A stretch of DNA of 64,000 nt from Flammula alnicola (GCA_015499995.1 JADNRV010000168.1:45804-109803); one strand, 5' to 3'; positions 44,592-57,433 are shown, counted from the first letter of the stretch. Notes: generated from the letters alone by a model not told the origin. Translations and numbers: made by a program.

Positions 44592-47500
44592 TCATCTCGC
44601 AGGGAAAGCGCCAGGCACACTTTGCCGTCTTCTCTCGGGATGGTGGAAGTAGGTCCCATAGCGTGACAACCTAGATAGAGGTTGAGCCGGAGCTGCTGGA
44701 GGCGCCGTGACCGCATTTTCGCTAAGCATGGACTCAGTCACAGAGTGATCCAATCCGTTCTCAGTTCCATAGTCTTCCTCCTCACTATCCTCCTCCCCTA
44801 ACCAGTCATGATCAGGAAGCATAATCACTCCGGATGCGTGATCGTAGCTCAAGCGATGGCTGAGAACCGGCTCCCTCTGGGGTTGGCGTCCAGTATCTTG
44901 CCATGGATCGATCACGGCAGTAGGGTCGGTTGCAACAGGTGCGGTAGTGCCGTCGAGCCCTGCAAGAGTCGAAGGTCCCGCAGTAGCGGCTTCTCCGCCG
45001 CTGTCCTGCGACTGTTGCCTTCTGCCTCTGCCGCGGGCGATGCTATATCGTTTTCGTAGAGTCAACACAACAGCTTGGTCTCCGGGTTCTTTATGCGGGC
45101 GCTGGCTTCCATTTCGATCATTGTTCACGAGAGTCTGTCCTTTCTTCAAGGGCAGCCAAGGTTCGGGTAGCACGCCATTAAGAGCGGGATGTCCATATCG
45201 ACGTTTGCCAGTGCTAACGCCTCCGTTAGCAACGAATCTATAAGAAATTTCAAAAGGTACATACTTCAAAACTCCGCTGTACCAATTTGCCATCGGAGGT
45301 TGTGACTGAACAAAAAGAGTTAGTAATTGAAGAGACTACAAAAAACTAAAACACACATAGTCCGTTCGCTCGTCTTCTGGAGCAACGTATAGGGTATCAT
45401 CGTTCTGGGCATATCGTCTTCTGTTGAGATTACTAAAGTCATGCAGGTCAGAGGTTTGCATTTAATAGACGTTCAAAATGACCGACCTTTGCGACCAGGT
45501 TACAGGGTGTCCAGCTCTCAGACGAAGCACATCAGCGGTTTCCTCTCCCCGCTGGACTTCAAACACCGAGCTCAAACCGACAAACTTGCTCAGAGGTTGG
45601 AGCGATTTGTCAACATACCAAGACCAAGCGACAGTGCCAATCAATAGCGGCACAAGGAGGGAGGATAGGATATAAGATTTCCTGAGGATGAAGATGCCGA
45701 TCATGAACAGGAGGAAAATAACAACACCCCAGATGAGGCGGATGAATGTTATCGGCCAGGCTTGACCTTGCGATTCGTATGGCTTGTAGAACACTGAATG
45801 GATGAAATGAGTAGTTTGTTGGGACACAGGAACGAAATTCCATTACCAAATAAAAGTTTGTATTTGTAGACGACATATGCAACTCCGAAGTAGATTGCGC
45901 CGAAAATGACGATAAGAGGCTGGACGACGCTGTATAACATCGTGATGACAAACATCAATATGGCTTGGGGATAAACGACGCCATAGTTGATCATAGGAGG
46001 TGCATTGAGTTCCGCGAAATCTGTTATGACGAATAATTAACGCAGTCATGACATGCCATAGATGTAGCAGTACCTCGTGGAGTGCGCGTATAAAACATGC
46101 GGTAGAAGATACGAGGTATGATAACTCCCAAGTTGAGGAGTTGCAAGGGCATGATGCCAATGCCTACGGGGCGACGATTAAAACTTGATTAAACGAGAGA
46201 CCATAATATGAAGCACCTTGAAGGATGACATATGATAGGAAGAAATGCCTTTCGCCGAATGAGCGTTCATTAAAAAAAGAAGGAAGGATACCACATACCT
46301 AGCGCGACCGGCCTGCAATGCTTGTGCCAGCTTTTCGGGAACCTTCGCTGGAGAATTCGCAAGATCGCGGACGAGTTGCCAATATGTTGTTGCAAGGAGG
46401 AAGATGAACACAACGTTGATGAGGAGGAACAAGAAATATCTTGAGCAAGATTAATAATCGTCATGCCAAACCCGCACGATAAGCACGCACTTTTTGAGTA
46501 GCGAATACTCAACCCAACTTCTAGCTCTATATCCCTGCACGTATGTCAAACCTACGTTTCAGGTCAAAAAGATTGAAATAGGCAGACGAAGGACAGAAAC
46601 CCTCACCTTCCAGCATAAATGGTAAAAATGCATTGAGTGTGATCATAGCCACACTGGGCAAAGAGTTTTGCACAATTGCCCTCACTTGATCATTAGAATC
46701 AATGAGTCTGCCCAGCCAAGGCATGGCTTTCTTGATCTCCTTATAACTCAACAAGCTGGCCAAGGCCGTGATAGGGAAGAACCAGAATAAAAGCAGCAAG
46801 CCCATAGTAGCCAAGACAAATACATCGCGGAACTGGATATTCGCGTTCGAAGGAGCCATGTTGGACCATACGATATCGCGAGGCTCTGGTGCAGAATATG
46901 TCGTAATTTGGTAGGGATTGGGTGCGTGAGCGACTTGAACCGCGATTTGCTATGTAACGAAGATTCAGCATCAAGTTTACGAGTTTGATCAAATGATGCT
47001 TACTGCACTGGACATCTTCTCAAAGGTAACAAAGGCCGCTCCAGTAGATTTGAATTTACCCAATCTCCGCTTCTTCTTGACCAGTTCGTCCGCTTCTTTG
47101 AATTGTGCTTCTAGGTATTCCAGTGCGTCAACTTTCGGTTTAAACCACCCAGGTCGAATTGTCGGTCGATGGCGATGTGGTACGACAAGCTTATTCTGCG
47201 GCTGCTGTCCACCTTCTATATCCACATCTATGAGAGGAAGGCCGTTGTCCTCTGGATCATATTCTTCCACATTACTTGGATTGCCGACATAACTGACCCA
47301 TGCCCTCTCCAACGCTAGCAGGGCCTTAGTCCTTCGGTCCAACAAAGTCTTCAAGGTTCCAACTTCTCGGCAAACCGTAACGCTCTCAACTGCCATTCCC
47401 ATATTCTCGAAGTACTCGGCCAAGGTTCGTTCGCCTTGGAGATGATTGGGAAGATTGGTAACCAGGACAGTCCGTGCGGGTATTGAGTGTACGAGCTCAA

Positions 47501-48382
47501 GAGAGAAGAGCTGACGAGAGCGAATGAATCTTCTGTAGTTCTTGTAGATGAAATAGAGCGCCAGAAGGGTGAAGAGATAAGTAAACATGAGGTGGACTGA
47601 GAGATATGTGTTGGCGTCGCTGATGAGATCCAACCAGTCAGGAGGTATAGTATGATTGGTGGGAGGATCTGTCGCACGAGCCCGGATGGTAGGCCAATCT
47701 TCATCTCCTGGCCAGTCGTCATCATCGTCGAGGTCTTTATTGTGCTAGAATGAACTGAGCGTCGGAAGATGTGGAAAGCGCGAAGTCCATACCATCCAGT
47801 TGATCGGCATGAGTATGCCTACCGCGAACATAGAGCAAACAGAAAAGAGATAGAACGACATTTTGAAGAAGTTGAGCAGCTGGGAAACGAGATAAATCCA
47901 ATGTATCGCAGACATAACCATGTTGCGCACCACTGCGGCATCCAAGCCAACAATCTGAAGAACCGTGAATTCTGAAGTCTTGATTGTAGGCATTATCCAT
48001 CCAAAGAATGCTTGATGTGCGTGAGCCTCATGAGGAGAGAATCCTAGTTGACATTAGAGAATATCGCTGCGCATGGAGGTTTAAAGTACCAACCTTTGAG
48101 TTTGGTTCGTGGAGCGAAAAGAAGAGGCCATCGCTTCCTGCAATACGAGAACAGCAGAAATGAAGTTACGCCGATGGCGACAGAGATTGTGAGCTGAGTT
48201 GTGAACCATGGCCCCTCGAATGTCACTGTGGCATACAGTAAATACTATGAGCTCGGCTCCTAATACTTAAAATATAAAGACTTACTGGTAGGAGGAGTTC
48301 CTGGGGGAAGTTTGTTGCCCCCGTCGTCATCTTCGTCGCCGATGAGGGCGGCAAAGAGGGCGGCGAATACGCTGCTCGCCAT
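44592..48382 (-). CDS. CSC1: CSC1/OSCA-type calcium-permeable channel (TMEM63 family)
   Basis: A stress- or tension-gated cation channel of the plasma membrane or an inner membrane. About ten exons. Exon 1 (48382-48286) encodes a short acidic lumenal start, followed by the first membrane helix (FTTQLTISVAIGVTSFLLFS), two more (NFFKMSFYLFSVCSMFAVGI and the LMFTYLFTLLALYFIYKNY helix), and a cytosolic RRM-like domain with RTVLVTNLPNHLQGE. A loop ending in IVWSNM leads into the pore bundle (FVLATMGLLLLFWFFPITAL, MFVITMLYSVVQPLIVIFGA, FIRLIWGVVIFLLFMIGIFI). A 240-residue basic/Ser-rich cytosolic tail follows, typical of fungal members. It is head-to-head with the release-factor gene, with only 51 bases between start codons. 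Confidence 0.9.
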
Positions 48383-48433
48383 GATGTGTGGTTGTCGAGA
48401 TGAATGTCGCCTGCACGTCGCTCGACACCCGCG
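48383..48433. promoter_or_regulatory. Very short divergent promoter (51 bp)
   Basis: Only 51 bases separate the CSC1 ATG (48382, minus) from the first ATG of the release factor (48434, plus). Even with the alternative release-factor start at 48485 the gap is 102 bases. The two transcripts must overlap at their 5' ends or share one core promoter. No TATA box is visible. Confidence 0.45.
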
Positions 48434-50039
48434 ATGTTTGGTAAATTCATGGGAGACAAACAAGCCGTCCTCTCTCTTCCTCTTATGTTCTTGTCGCGGT
48501 CAATCCGCCCACTAGTCCTCAGAAGTACCCGCGCTTTCGCGGCTGTAGCACCCAATGAATCTAGGAAAAACACTCTAGAGGTTGTCGAGAAATTTGATAC
48601 AGACAATGCTCGCTTGCTGCGCGTCGTCCAAAGCCGCGTCGCCGAGCGAGCAAAACTTCTTTCTGAGGCACGTCTTCTTGCAACTACTTGGTTGAAAAAT
48701 GTTTGCTAACCCGTGGGCTGCACAGATATCAGAGGAAATGTCCTCGCCGGAAGATATATCACGTCTGAGGCAGCTTAAAGAATCAGAGAATCTCGGGACT
48801 GCTTGGTCTTTGTGGAAAGAAACTCGAGAGGTTCGATTATTCTACTGACATTTTTCTAAAATAACTCTTGACAGAACGTCATAATAGTAGCAATTACAAG
48901 AGACTGTAGCCCTTCTCGATGACCCAGATCCGTCAATGCGCTCTCTAGCTGCGGACGAAATCAATTCACTCTCAACTACCCTCGCAGACATTGTCCAAAA
49001 CACATTCCCTTCCTTGCTTATCCCTCCTTCTACCACAAAGCATCTGTCGGCTCTCATGGAACTCAAATCAGGCGTCGGAGGCTCAGAATCTAGCTTGTTT
49101 CTGGCAGACCTGCTGCGTATGTACCAACGCCTTGCCAATAACACCCACTGGAAGGCATCCATCGTGGCCAAAAACGACACCGAGGGTGGTGGAATAAAGG
49201 ATGCCATCGTCGAGTTCAAAGGGGACGGTGCATACGATGCTTTACGCTGGGAGAGTGGTGTCCACCGCGTGCAACGCGTGCCTGCCACCGAAGCCAGTGG
49301 AAGAACACATACCAGCACTGTAGCCATAGTTGTGAGTGTCTAGTAAAGTACTCCCAGATCCCGAGCCGCGAAATAACGCCATCTCAGGTCCTCCCACTGG
49401 CAGAAGAAACGGATGCGCATGACGAAGAACTGTTTTCAATGGATGATATTAAGCTTGAGGTCATGCGCTCTCGCGGTGCTGGGGGCCAGGTACTCATCCT
49501 TGACAATCTCTCAATATTCGTGAACTCAAATATCTCGCATAGCACGTTAATAAAACAGAGTCAGCTGTCCGTTTGACCCATATACCTACGGGGATAACAG
49601 TGTCCATGCAGGATGAACGCAGTCAGCACCAGGTACTTTACTCCCTTTCTCATATTTATCTCGTGATAGCCGACTAACATTTGTCTTACAGAACCGAAGA
49701 CGCGCTTTCCAAGTCTTACGTTCTCGATTAATGGACCGAAAACTTACCCGCGAGATGGAGGAGCGACGAGCATCACGCAGGAACCTCGTGCGTGGTGCTG
49801 ACCGAAGTGAAAAGATTAGGACCTACAACTACGCTCAGGTAATTTATCCTTCCTTTCTTTAGCCTTTTCTAAGTTTACGATGGCGATGATAGGACCGTGT
49901 AACGGACCATCGCATCGGACTGACGATGAAGAACTTGACTTCAGTCATGGAAGGTGACGGCCTCCAAATCTTTATTGATGCTGTGGAGAAGCACCACAAC
50001 GAATCTATCATGCTGGACATGCTGGACGAGGCGCAGTAA
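48434..50039 (+). CDS. MRF1: Mitochondrial peptide chain release factor 1
   Basis: Releases finished proteins from mitochondrial ribosomes at UAA/UAG. The N-terminus is a mitochondrial presequence: the second ATG (48485; [20 protein letters not shown]) looks better for targeting than the first (48434). A helical domain follows, then the codon-recognition domain with [14 protein letters not shown] and [14 protein letters not shown], and the catalytic [19 protein letters not shown] block, whose GGQ is essential for peptidyl-tRNA hydrolysis. The C-terminus ends in the [10 protein letters not shown] helix. The intron after exon 1 (48668-48725) has a GC donor (GAG|GCACGT), the only in-frame choice; another intron falls directly after the Gln of GGQ. 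About 400 residues in seven exons. Confidence 0.9.
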
Positions 50040-50288
50040 CGGGACGGTGAAAGCCAAGAACGTCATTTAGATAGGGATCAAAAATTATTATAAATCCTAA
50101 AGTAATGCTCATAATTTCCTGCATCAGATGTACACCACAACCTCGTAGCCCCTCCTCTCCTACCTGTATCCAGGACCCAAATCACTAACTAGATACAATA
50201 GAAGATACAAAGATATATATAAAAACACAAATTATCCTCCACCATAGCATATTCCATAGAGGCCATCCAGTAACAAAACAACACCAGA

Positions 50289-52264
50289 TCACATCGCGCA
50301 ACACGACTCATTGGGGTCAATACCCATCTCCCGCAGCTCCTCTTCTGAAGCTTCCTTCTCGTTACTCTTCAGTTTCTCCTTCGACTCTAGCGGGAACCAA
50401 TCCTGCATAAAATTAAGCAACGCCCAGTCCACATTACCTACGAACAAAAAATCAGCATTCCAACACTCAAAGCCCAACATAACCATAGGACCTACTCCGA
50501 TTAGCGACCAAAACCGAAGGCGCCCGGCACATCGGACACTTCTCACTCTGCCGCTTCTGCATCTTGACAAGGCAGCGCACGCAAAACAGATGCCCGCAGC
50601 TCAGTCGAATGGGTTTGAACGCGATGCTGGTGCAGATTAGGCACGAGTAGTCTTCCACCGAGGGGATAATCGGCAGTAGCGTCTCGCCTATCGCCTGCAC
50701 CAGAATGCGAGGCAGCGAAAACGGTGTCGTATTGGCGGCGACAAGAGCGAGCAGCGGCGCCGGTGTGCCTTCCGCCGCCGACGTCCCAGGCTGGAGGCCA
50801 GGAAAGAAGAGCGCAGTGCGCTTTGCGTGTTTTTTGAGAATCTTCCGTGTAGCTTCCGAGTTCGCATGCGAAAACTACAACCGACCAACAATTAAACGAC
50901 CTGTAAGATCTCGAGCAGAATGCTACTCACCTTCTTGATGTTCAATATGAATAAGTTAAGGCTCAAAAACGTCTCCAGCGCCTCAATGCTCTGCTTCAGC
51001 TTGAACTTCCTACGATCCCCAAGACCATGCTGGGTGACTCGCTCAGCAAACTGCTGCAGCCGCTTCTCGCTCTCCTCCACCGTCCTCTCTCCTCTGGTAG
51101 CCTCCTCCACGCTTTCAAACACTTCCGTCTCGACATAGATCTGGAATATCTCTCTCCAGGAATATAAGTCGCTCTACAAGAAAAACAAAATAAAACCCTG
51201 TAAGCAACCTCATGCGCCTCTAAATTTGACAACCGACCTTCAAGTCGCCCGTTCTAACGCGCACAGCGCCAGCATCTGCAGAGATACCAGAGAACGGATG
51301 GAACCTCGCCGCGACCGACGCAGGGTGGGCCGAATCAGCTATAGTCCGCGACAAGCTCTCCAGCGACTTCACAAAGTCAGAATGTATAGTAGTCAGATGC
51401 TCCGATATCGCCTCGAGCATCATAGACAGCATATTGTAAAATTCGGTATCATGGACGAGTGGTATAACGATCTCTTGCCCGGCTGCATACCCAGAGATCG
51501 TGTGTGAGGAATCATTGCTCAAGGGGTCGAAAAGTTGCACACTGGATGCAATAGGAGACCATGAGCACCAACGCAACGAGGTCCACAACGAAAGAAAGAC
51601 GCACCTTGCATCAGCATTCTGACTAGGCGATGAATCAACCTGCTCTAACGCCTCATTTCCAGGGACATCCTCCCCAAAATGACGTTGCTGCAAGGCCCAC
51701 AACAAGGTCGTGTGACCATTAATTGCGGACGCAGTGGTAGCAGAGAATCCATTCTCATCTTCATCCTCTGGCGTTTCGGGCCTCCCATACGTCTTGGGCA
51801 AGTCCTCACTGTGGGGCAACGTAACTTCAGGCGAAGGGACACCGAGCCATATTCGCAGCTGGGGCTCGATCCTGCCAGAACTGCTGTTGAGCTCGTACAC
51901 TGCCCTAGGGGAAGAGAGCTTGATCAGACTGCCAGAGCTGTGATCTCCTCCTTCCCCTTCATTCGAAGTATCTGCAGAGGGCTCTTCAAGTCGGTGAGCC
52001 TCGGTCAAATTTGTATGATCATCGGATGCCTCGATAAGTTCGTGCAAAAGTGCTGGCCTCAGGCCGAGAGACGACAGCTCGGTCACGATCTGGTTGATGA
52101 TTTTCTTGAGCTACACAAAAAAATGAAAATATATATTAGAAACTCCAGGCAAGAGATGAGATACAGGATAAGAGCCCACGGACTTGGCGGTACTGGATGG
52201 CATTATCCCGAAGGTCCGGGGGCAGACTCAACAAAAGCTGACTGTACGTCTTTGAAAAATGCAT
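50289..52264 (-). CDS. SPX-RING E3 ubiquitin ligase
   Basis: A putative ubiquitin ligase whose SPX domain should sense inositol pyrophosphate/phosphate status. Exon 1 (52264-52184) encodes a typical SPX start (MHFSKTYSQLLLSLPPDLRD); exon 2 begins LKKIINQIV at 52110. A long acidic insert (about residues 50-150) precedes the second SPX part (TEFYNMLSMMLEAISEHLTT, then RRKFKLKQSIEALETFLSLN). The RING finger lies near the C-terminus, with CLICTSIAFKPIRLSCGHLF followed by CVRC and CPMC, a C3HC4 pattern. The protein ends ESCCAM at 50289. Its architecture matches fungal RING-SPX proteins and plant NLA in reverse order. About six exons. Confidence 0.87.
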
Positions 52265-52891
52265 AGCGCGTCACTACCTGCTTAAATAAATACGAGGGCG
52301 AGAGTGTCAAGGAGGAGGATATGGCAGAAACTGACGACACATAAGTACGGTTGGATGGACGTGCAACAGGGGCAGGAGTGCTATTTGCAGTGGTAGACCC
52401 GAGTCTCTGTTTTGCTCTCTTGACAGTTGACCCATGATCGCGCCGAGATCGGGCGCAATAAGTATACAAGTATGCTCACGCTCAACTTGAAAACAAGAGA
52501 GCAAACATCTATTCGTCAGGTAAAATAATCGCGGGGATATACAACTAACGACTGTCACTCTCACCAGACCACACTCAGTGGCAGCGCACTCACATCCGAC
52601 TCACAATTCGCAGACCACACTCGGCTGAGCGGCAAGTCTGCTCCCGGCACTGCGCGGCATGCATGCCTAATTTGGCGACAACCCACACGAAAAAGGCAGA
52701 TTCTGGTCGTAAGTGTCTCTACAACTTTTTATCAAAGGGACTAGATTTATTCATCGGGTAAAATAATCGCATATCTAGCATTATCCACAAGTCCACATGA
52801 CTATAGGCTACAGCGATAAGGTACTAATAAATCCAGATCACTCATACATGATCCCTTAGTCCACGGCTAGTCGCTAAAGGGTATCGTTCTT
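52265..52891. other. Intergenic stretch with a spaced direct repeat
   Basis: Upstream of the SPX-RING gene and downstream of the C9-methyltransferase. The 22-base sequence ATTCGTCAGGTAAAATAATC.. at 52511 recurs at 52750 with two changes, and AGACCACACTC.. occurs twice between them. The repeats suggest a local duplication; no gene is seen. Confidence 0.45.
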
Positions 52892-54885
52892 TTACTCGAT
52901 CAACCTGAGAGAAGAGAACATAAGAAAACAGCCGTAATCAACAAGGGCCAATTTGAAAGACATACGATGGCTCCTTGTCGAGCTTGACGTGGATGGAGGC
53001 ATGGTTGCGCACACCCTCAATGCGGTGGTAGGCGTTCAAGTTTTTGTGCATGGTAATCTGGAACACAGAGGCACTTCCTTGTCTACAAAAAAAATTAAGT
53101 CATCGTCAACGAAAACTACCATACAAAAGAAGAAATGAAATACTATACCTGCTGGTGATGACACTGTACGCCAGGAAGAATACCCAACCCTGTACCACCG
53201 ATCACCATATTGGCAATGACCTTCTCCTTATTGCTAACCCAGTTCTTGTACCAGCGGTAGATAGTCGCCGAGTAATGGACGCCTAGGACATCAATATTCT
53301 TGATCTCAAAACCAGCGCCCTCGAGCTTGTTGATAACCCATCCAAGGGAGCAAGATGCATCAGCGCCGGGGAAGACATATTTGTTCATGAAAAGACCCCT
53401 GAACAAAACGACATGAATACCTTTTCACATTGCGTCGACATATCAAGACGTACCAGATGAGATCCTCGTATTGCCAGCTGGGGCGGAAACCGGCGACTTG
53501 GAACACAAAGATACCATCATCTTCCAGGAGGTCGTACACCTCTGCCAAGTACTGAGAGTAACGGCGGATACCAACGTGCTACGAAAAGACAAACGTGCTT
53601 AGCATGGACCAATAACATTCACAGGAAATAATTAAAAATACCTCGGCCATCTCCAGACTGACGATCTTGTCGTACTTGGTGCCCCGGGGATATCACGGTA
53701 GTCGCAGCAGAGAATACGCGCCTTGTCAGCAGGGATCTAAAGGGCGGTCAGCGTTAATAGTGGAATAAATGAGAATGTTATAATACGCACACCGTTCTTC
53801 GCAATTCGCTCCGTGCCGAACTTGGTTTGATTCTTGGCGAGAGTGACACCAGTAGCGTCGCATCCGTAGTTCTTGGCAGCATAGGCACAAGAGTTCCCCA
53901 ACCACAGCCAATATCGAGCAGCCTTAAAAACGTGGAAGATTGGTACAAAGCAAATACACATAGGGGCTAAAAATACATACTTGTCGGTGGGCTTGAGATT
54001 CAGTTTGCTGCAAACAATAGCGAGCTTGTTATCCTGGAGTTGTTCCAAAGTCTCCTCGACGTCGGGGTTAAGGACGACACCGGAAGTATAGATCATACGG
54101 GGGCCGAGGAACCTGGGATCAATCAACAGGTAAGAAAAAATAGGGAAGCAAGCCTGAAGACTAAAACTACGTACCACTCGTAAAAGTCATCACCACCTGG
54201 ACGAACGAAATTATAAGACCGGAAATAAAGACAGGAAGCGCGCAAAACGTTACGTACGGTCATAGTGTCCGCGGACTTGCTCTTCGTCCTGGCTCTGAGA
54301 GTGCACGACAACCTCGGGAACGAGGACGGTGAAGACATATTTGAAGAGTTCCAAGGTGAAGTTCATCTTCGCCCAGTCATGACGCTGTTCCATAATGTCG
54401 AGGACGTCCCCTGAATAGCAAGGAACAGTCAACGAATCAGTTTGTGACGCGACAACAGGCTGCGCGGACACCGACTTACCATTGAAGTCGATCTTGCCCT
54501 CAAAATACGCGTCATGGAAGAGCTGCATAGGGATCTTCTCCTTGCCCCTGAATACTTGCTTCAATTCGGGGTCCTTGATAGTGATGTACTCCTCAATGTC
54601 CTTGCCAGGCAAAACGACCTTCTCATTCCTGCGACCACCGTAGATACTGTTGAAGGCCCAGTACCCCACGGCAGTGGGTGCACCGCACAGGAAAAACATG
54701 AACAAGTAGGTCTTGAAGCCGCCATATTTGACTATGGGGAGGAAAGTCTTGAGGATGTAAGGGACGACGATGAGGAGGGCGGCGAGGTGGTAGTTACTGA
54801 AGGAGCCATTGCCTTCAGCGAGGCCTACTAGAGGCGCGTTTTTGATAGCGGGGTAGTTCGTCACCCGCACAGAGGAGGAGCTCAT
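52892..54885 (-). CDS. Sphingolipid C9-methyltransferase, two apparent frameshifts
   Basis: Transfers a methyl group from S-adenosylmethionine to C9 of the sphingoid base of fungal glucosylceramides, in the ER membrane. ATG 54885 begins about 50 cytosolic residues, then two membrane helices (FSNYHLAALLIVVPYILKTF, KTYLFMFFLCGAPTAVGYWA). The cyclopropane-synthase-like fold follows: GHYDRGDDFYEWFLGPRMIY, the SAM-binding LLDIGCGWGTL, then MAEVYDLLEDDGIFVFQVAG and the C-terminal SATIYRWYKNW. Small exons of about 20 bases occur. The frame breaks by one missing base right after GWGTL (near 53900) and again near 53685 (after CCDYRDIP); everything else is conserved. Ends in SLIE at 52892. Confidence 0.82.
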
Positions 54886-55813
54886 GTTGGTTCGAGGTTG
54901 GAAATAATTGACAGCGCGACCCGGCAAAATATTCGAAATGGTCTTTGGGACTATTTGGTCTGATGGCTTGCACTTGCCCCTGAACCAGTCCAATACATAC
55001 AGAGGAGTCTTAACACGACTGTTGCAGGACACGACGAGCCATGTATTGGAATGAAGAGAAATTACATTGCTCAGCGCTCAGGACTTACTTCCTCGTCCTC
55101 GAAGGGACAGCTTGACATCGACAGGAGGGACCTCTTGAATTGAATTGAATTGAAGAAGAAATATTATTGCACATAGTCATATGGCGACAATAAGAATATG
55201 GCCTTAAGTTGTGCAGAGTAGCTCAGAATACAGAGAGTACTTATGTAAATAAAACGGTACGAATGTGTTTTGTCTAGTTTGATGACAGACGACTAGTACA
55301 CCGATCACGGTGATTCTCCCTTCTTCCACCATCTGGTCGTCGATTGATTTCTCCAGCCTCTGGCTAAATCAAAACACAACCGACATCGCGACACAAACTT
55401 GAAATGAGGCTGAATCAAAGGTATGGGGCTCATCCGGAGCCCCATACAATAAAGTACCAAAGACGGCAAGTGATTTCCTATATAGCCTCACTCACAGTTG
55501 TGGAACAAGTATAAGTGACAGTCTTCGACTGGTTGAATATTCTGGAGGGTTATTAATTATTTCTTAGATGTTTTATCCATGCACTGAGTATAAGTAGATA
55601 CCAATTCATCATGTGTATTTTAGGTGCTGGAACAAGTAGATGAGAGCCCATGAGGGAAGCGAAACAGTGTTGACATTCTCAACAGCTATATATCCTTGCT
55701 TAAGAATCATATTATCCTACTTCTGACCTTGCCTCGCAGGCAATAAATTAGAAATCTGTTCCATCCCGTCTAGTATCCTCTACCGTGCCTCAAAGTAATG
55801 TCATCAGACATCA
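54886..55813. other. Intergenic, no gene seen
   Basis: Upstream of the C9-methyltransferase and downstream of the F-box gene. It holds only short frames and AT-rich sequence; a TGAATTGAATTGAA-like short repeat lies near 55136-55155. It presumably includes the methyltransferase promoter. Confidence 0.4.
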
Positions 55814-57433
55814 TCATTTCCATTCTTCGAGGTCAAACCACCTCTTGGCACTCAGACCTTCTTCTTCGGAGACCCGCCGCATCGTCCTTGGTTGGCTGTC
55901 CAGAGACCCAATGCGCCACCAACTATGTTCCCACCCCTCGCAAATGATGCTCAACTCGAGGTATTGGAGCGAAGGAACGCTGTCCACCCATATACGCGCA
56001 AGCTCTTCAGGTTTCATTGATATCTCGACAGGGGAGAACGACATTTTCGTCACGGACATCGTTACACCCAGTTCAACGTACTTGAGGTTACTGAGGGATG
56101 CAAGCAATGGCGCTGTTCTTACCTATCAAGCAGACCAATAGTGAGCCATTGTGGAATAAGCTGAAGTCAAAATGATTGGACGAACAAGGCGTTTCTGATA
56201 ATATGGGATTTCGCTCAAGCTCTTTCCCGCATGTAGAGATAGATAGGTGAGGCGATTGGCCGACTGGGATAGAGTAGATAATAAAGGGTCCAAAAGAGGC
56301 GGGGCGTCGTCCATTGAGAAGTGCGCGCTGACCCACCGTTCCAGCCCCACCAACTCCAACCCCAAGGAGAGACTTCGGATGTCGGAGTTGTGCAGGGTAT
56401 CAGATAGTTGGGCAAACTCGCTGGCATCGGTATATCGGCTGAACAACCCCATGAACGAGATTCTGCGGAGCGAGTGATGTCGTGATAAGTTCAACGCAAG
56501 CTGCTTTGGCCCGCTGAAGGAACGAAGTTCTGTCCATAGAGTCTTGGGTGGGCAATCGAACTGGACGATTGGTGGAACCTCCACCATCCACCCGTTTAAC
56601 TCTCTGGTCACCCAGGGCGTGGGTGTAATATCCATAGATCGTATGTTGGGGAAAAAGCGAGCGACGTGCTCAGAGTTTACAGGGAAGTCTGGCATAGAGA
56701 AATAGTGAACACGTTCCCATGAAGAGGATGATAAATGCTCCGATCTAAGAATGGCTGGTAAAGTTTGTCCGAGGGAAAGAGATTCGAGGGTACAAATGGA
56801 GTTCATGAGGATAGTATCCAAAATTTCCTCCGCTTCTTTGTCACATTTAAAGACCAACACGGTGTGTAGCTTGAGGTGCGCGAGCCCTGAAACAGAGCTA
56901 AACTTTCGCATGGAGGAAGCATCGGCGCCTGACAGGTAAAGCGATAATACTGGTGGGCGACGACAGATTATGTCGGCAATGCGAGATTCACTTTCGATCA
57001 GAACAGCTGTGCAATCCTCGAACGCGAGATGCGTCAGATTGACTGCTCCTTCAAGGACCTCCACCAGAGCATCGGCAAATAATGCAGTTTCGGCGATATC
57101 GATGCCCCGCACGTATCCCTTGAGATAATTCTTGGGCGGTTGGGAATAAACAGCTGATGCGGACAGATTAAGGCTGATGATGTATGGGCACAGACGGTAT
57201 TTGAGACAGAAGTTGCAGAACTCGAGTATCTGGCGAGGACTGCGCGACAGGTTTACAGTTCTGACAAGTTCAGGGACAGTTAACTGGAACCATTTCCGCG
57301 ATGAGAATGCCAGGGCGCGCAGAGAAGATGCATTTAAAAGAGCGAAGAGTAGTGAATATATGTCGCTGTCCAGTTCGGATACATGGACCATGCTGCAGGA
57401 TAGATTGTCAGGTGGTTCCTTTATTTTCATCAT
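55814..57433 (-). CDS. F-box/LRR-like protein
   Basis: F-box proteins of this kind, very numerous in Agaricomycetes, act as substrate receptors of SCF ubiquitin ligases. A long exon from ATG 57433 encodes an F-box-like start (VSELDSDIYSLLFALLNAS, then SLRALAFSSRKWFQL) and irregular Leu-rich repeats (VNLTHLAFEDC, GLAHLKLHTVLVF, SLESLSLGQ-like units) to about residue 410. A second frame (56107-55814) continues with the LKYVELGVTM and LQYLELSIIC repeats and ends WFDLEEWK. The intron between them near 56110-56160 is not resolved; without splicing the first frame stops at 56126. The targets are unknown. Confidence 0.65.

Noticed and set aside
48242..48606. Minus-strand frame overlapping the release factor start
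   Set aside because: It is the antisense shadow of the MRF1 first exon and the CSC1 first exon; only the part from 48382 has family character.
52892..54885. True pseudogene of the C9-methyltransferase
   Set aside because: Only two single-base losses at homopolymers in an otherwise conserved gene; sequencing error is the simpler reading until reads are checked.
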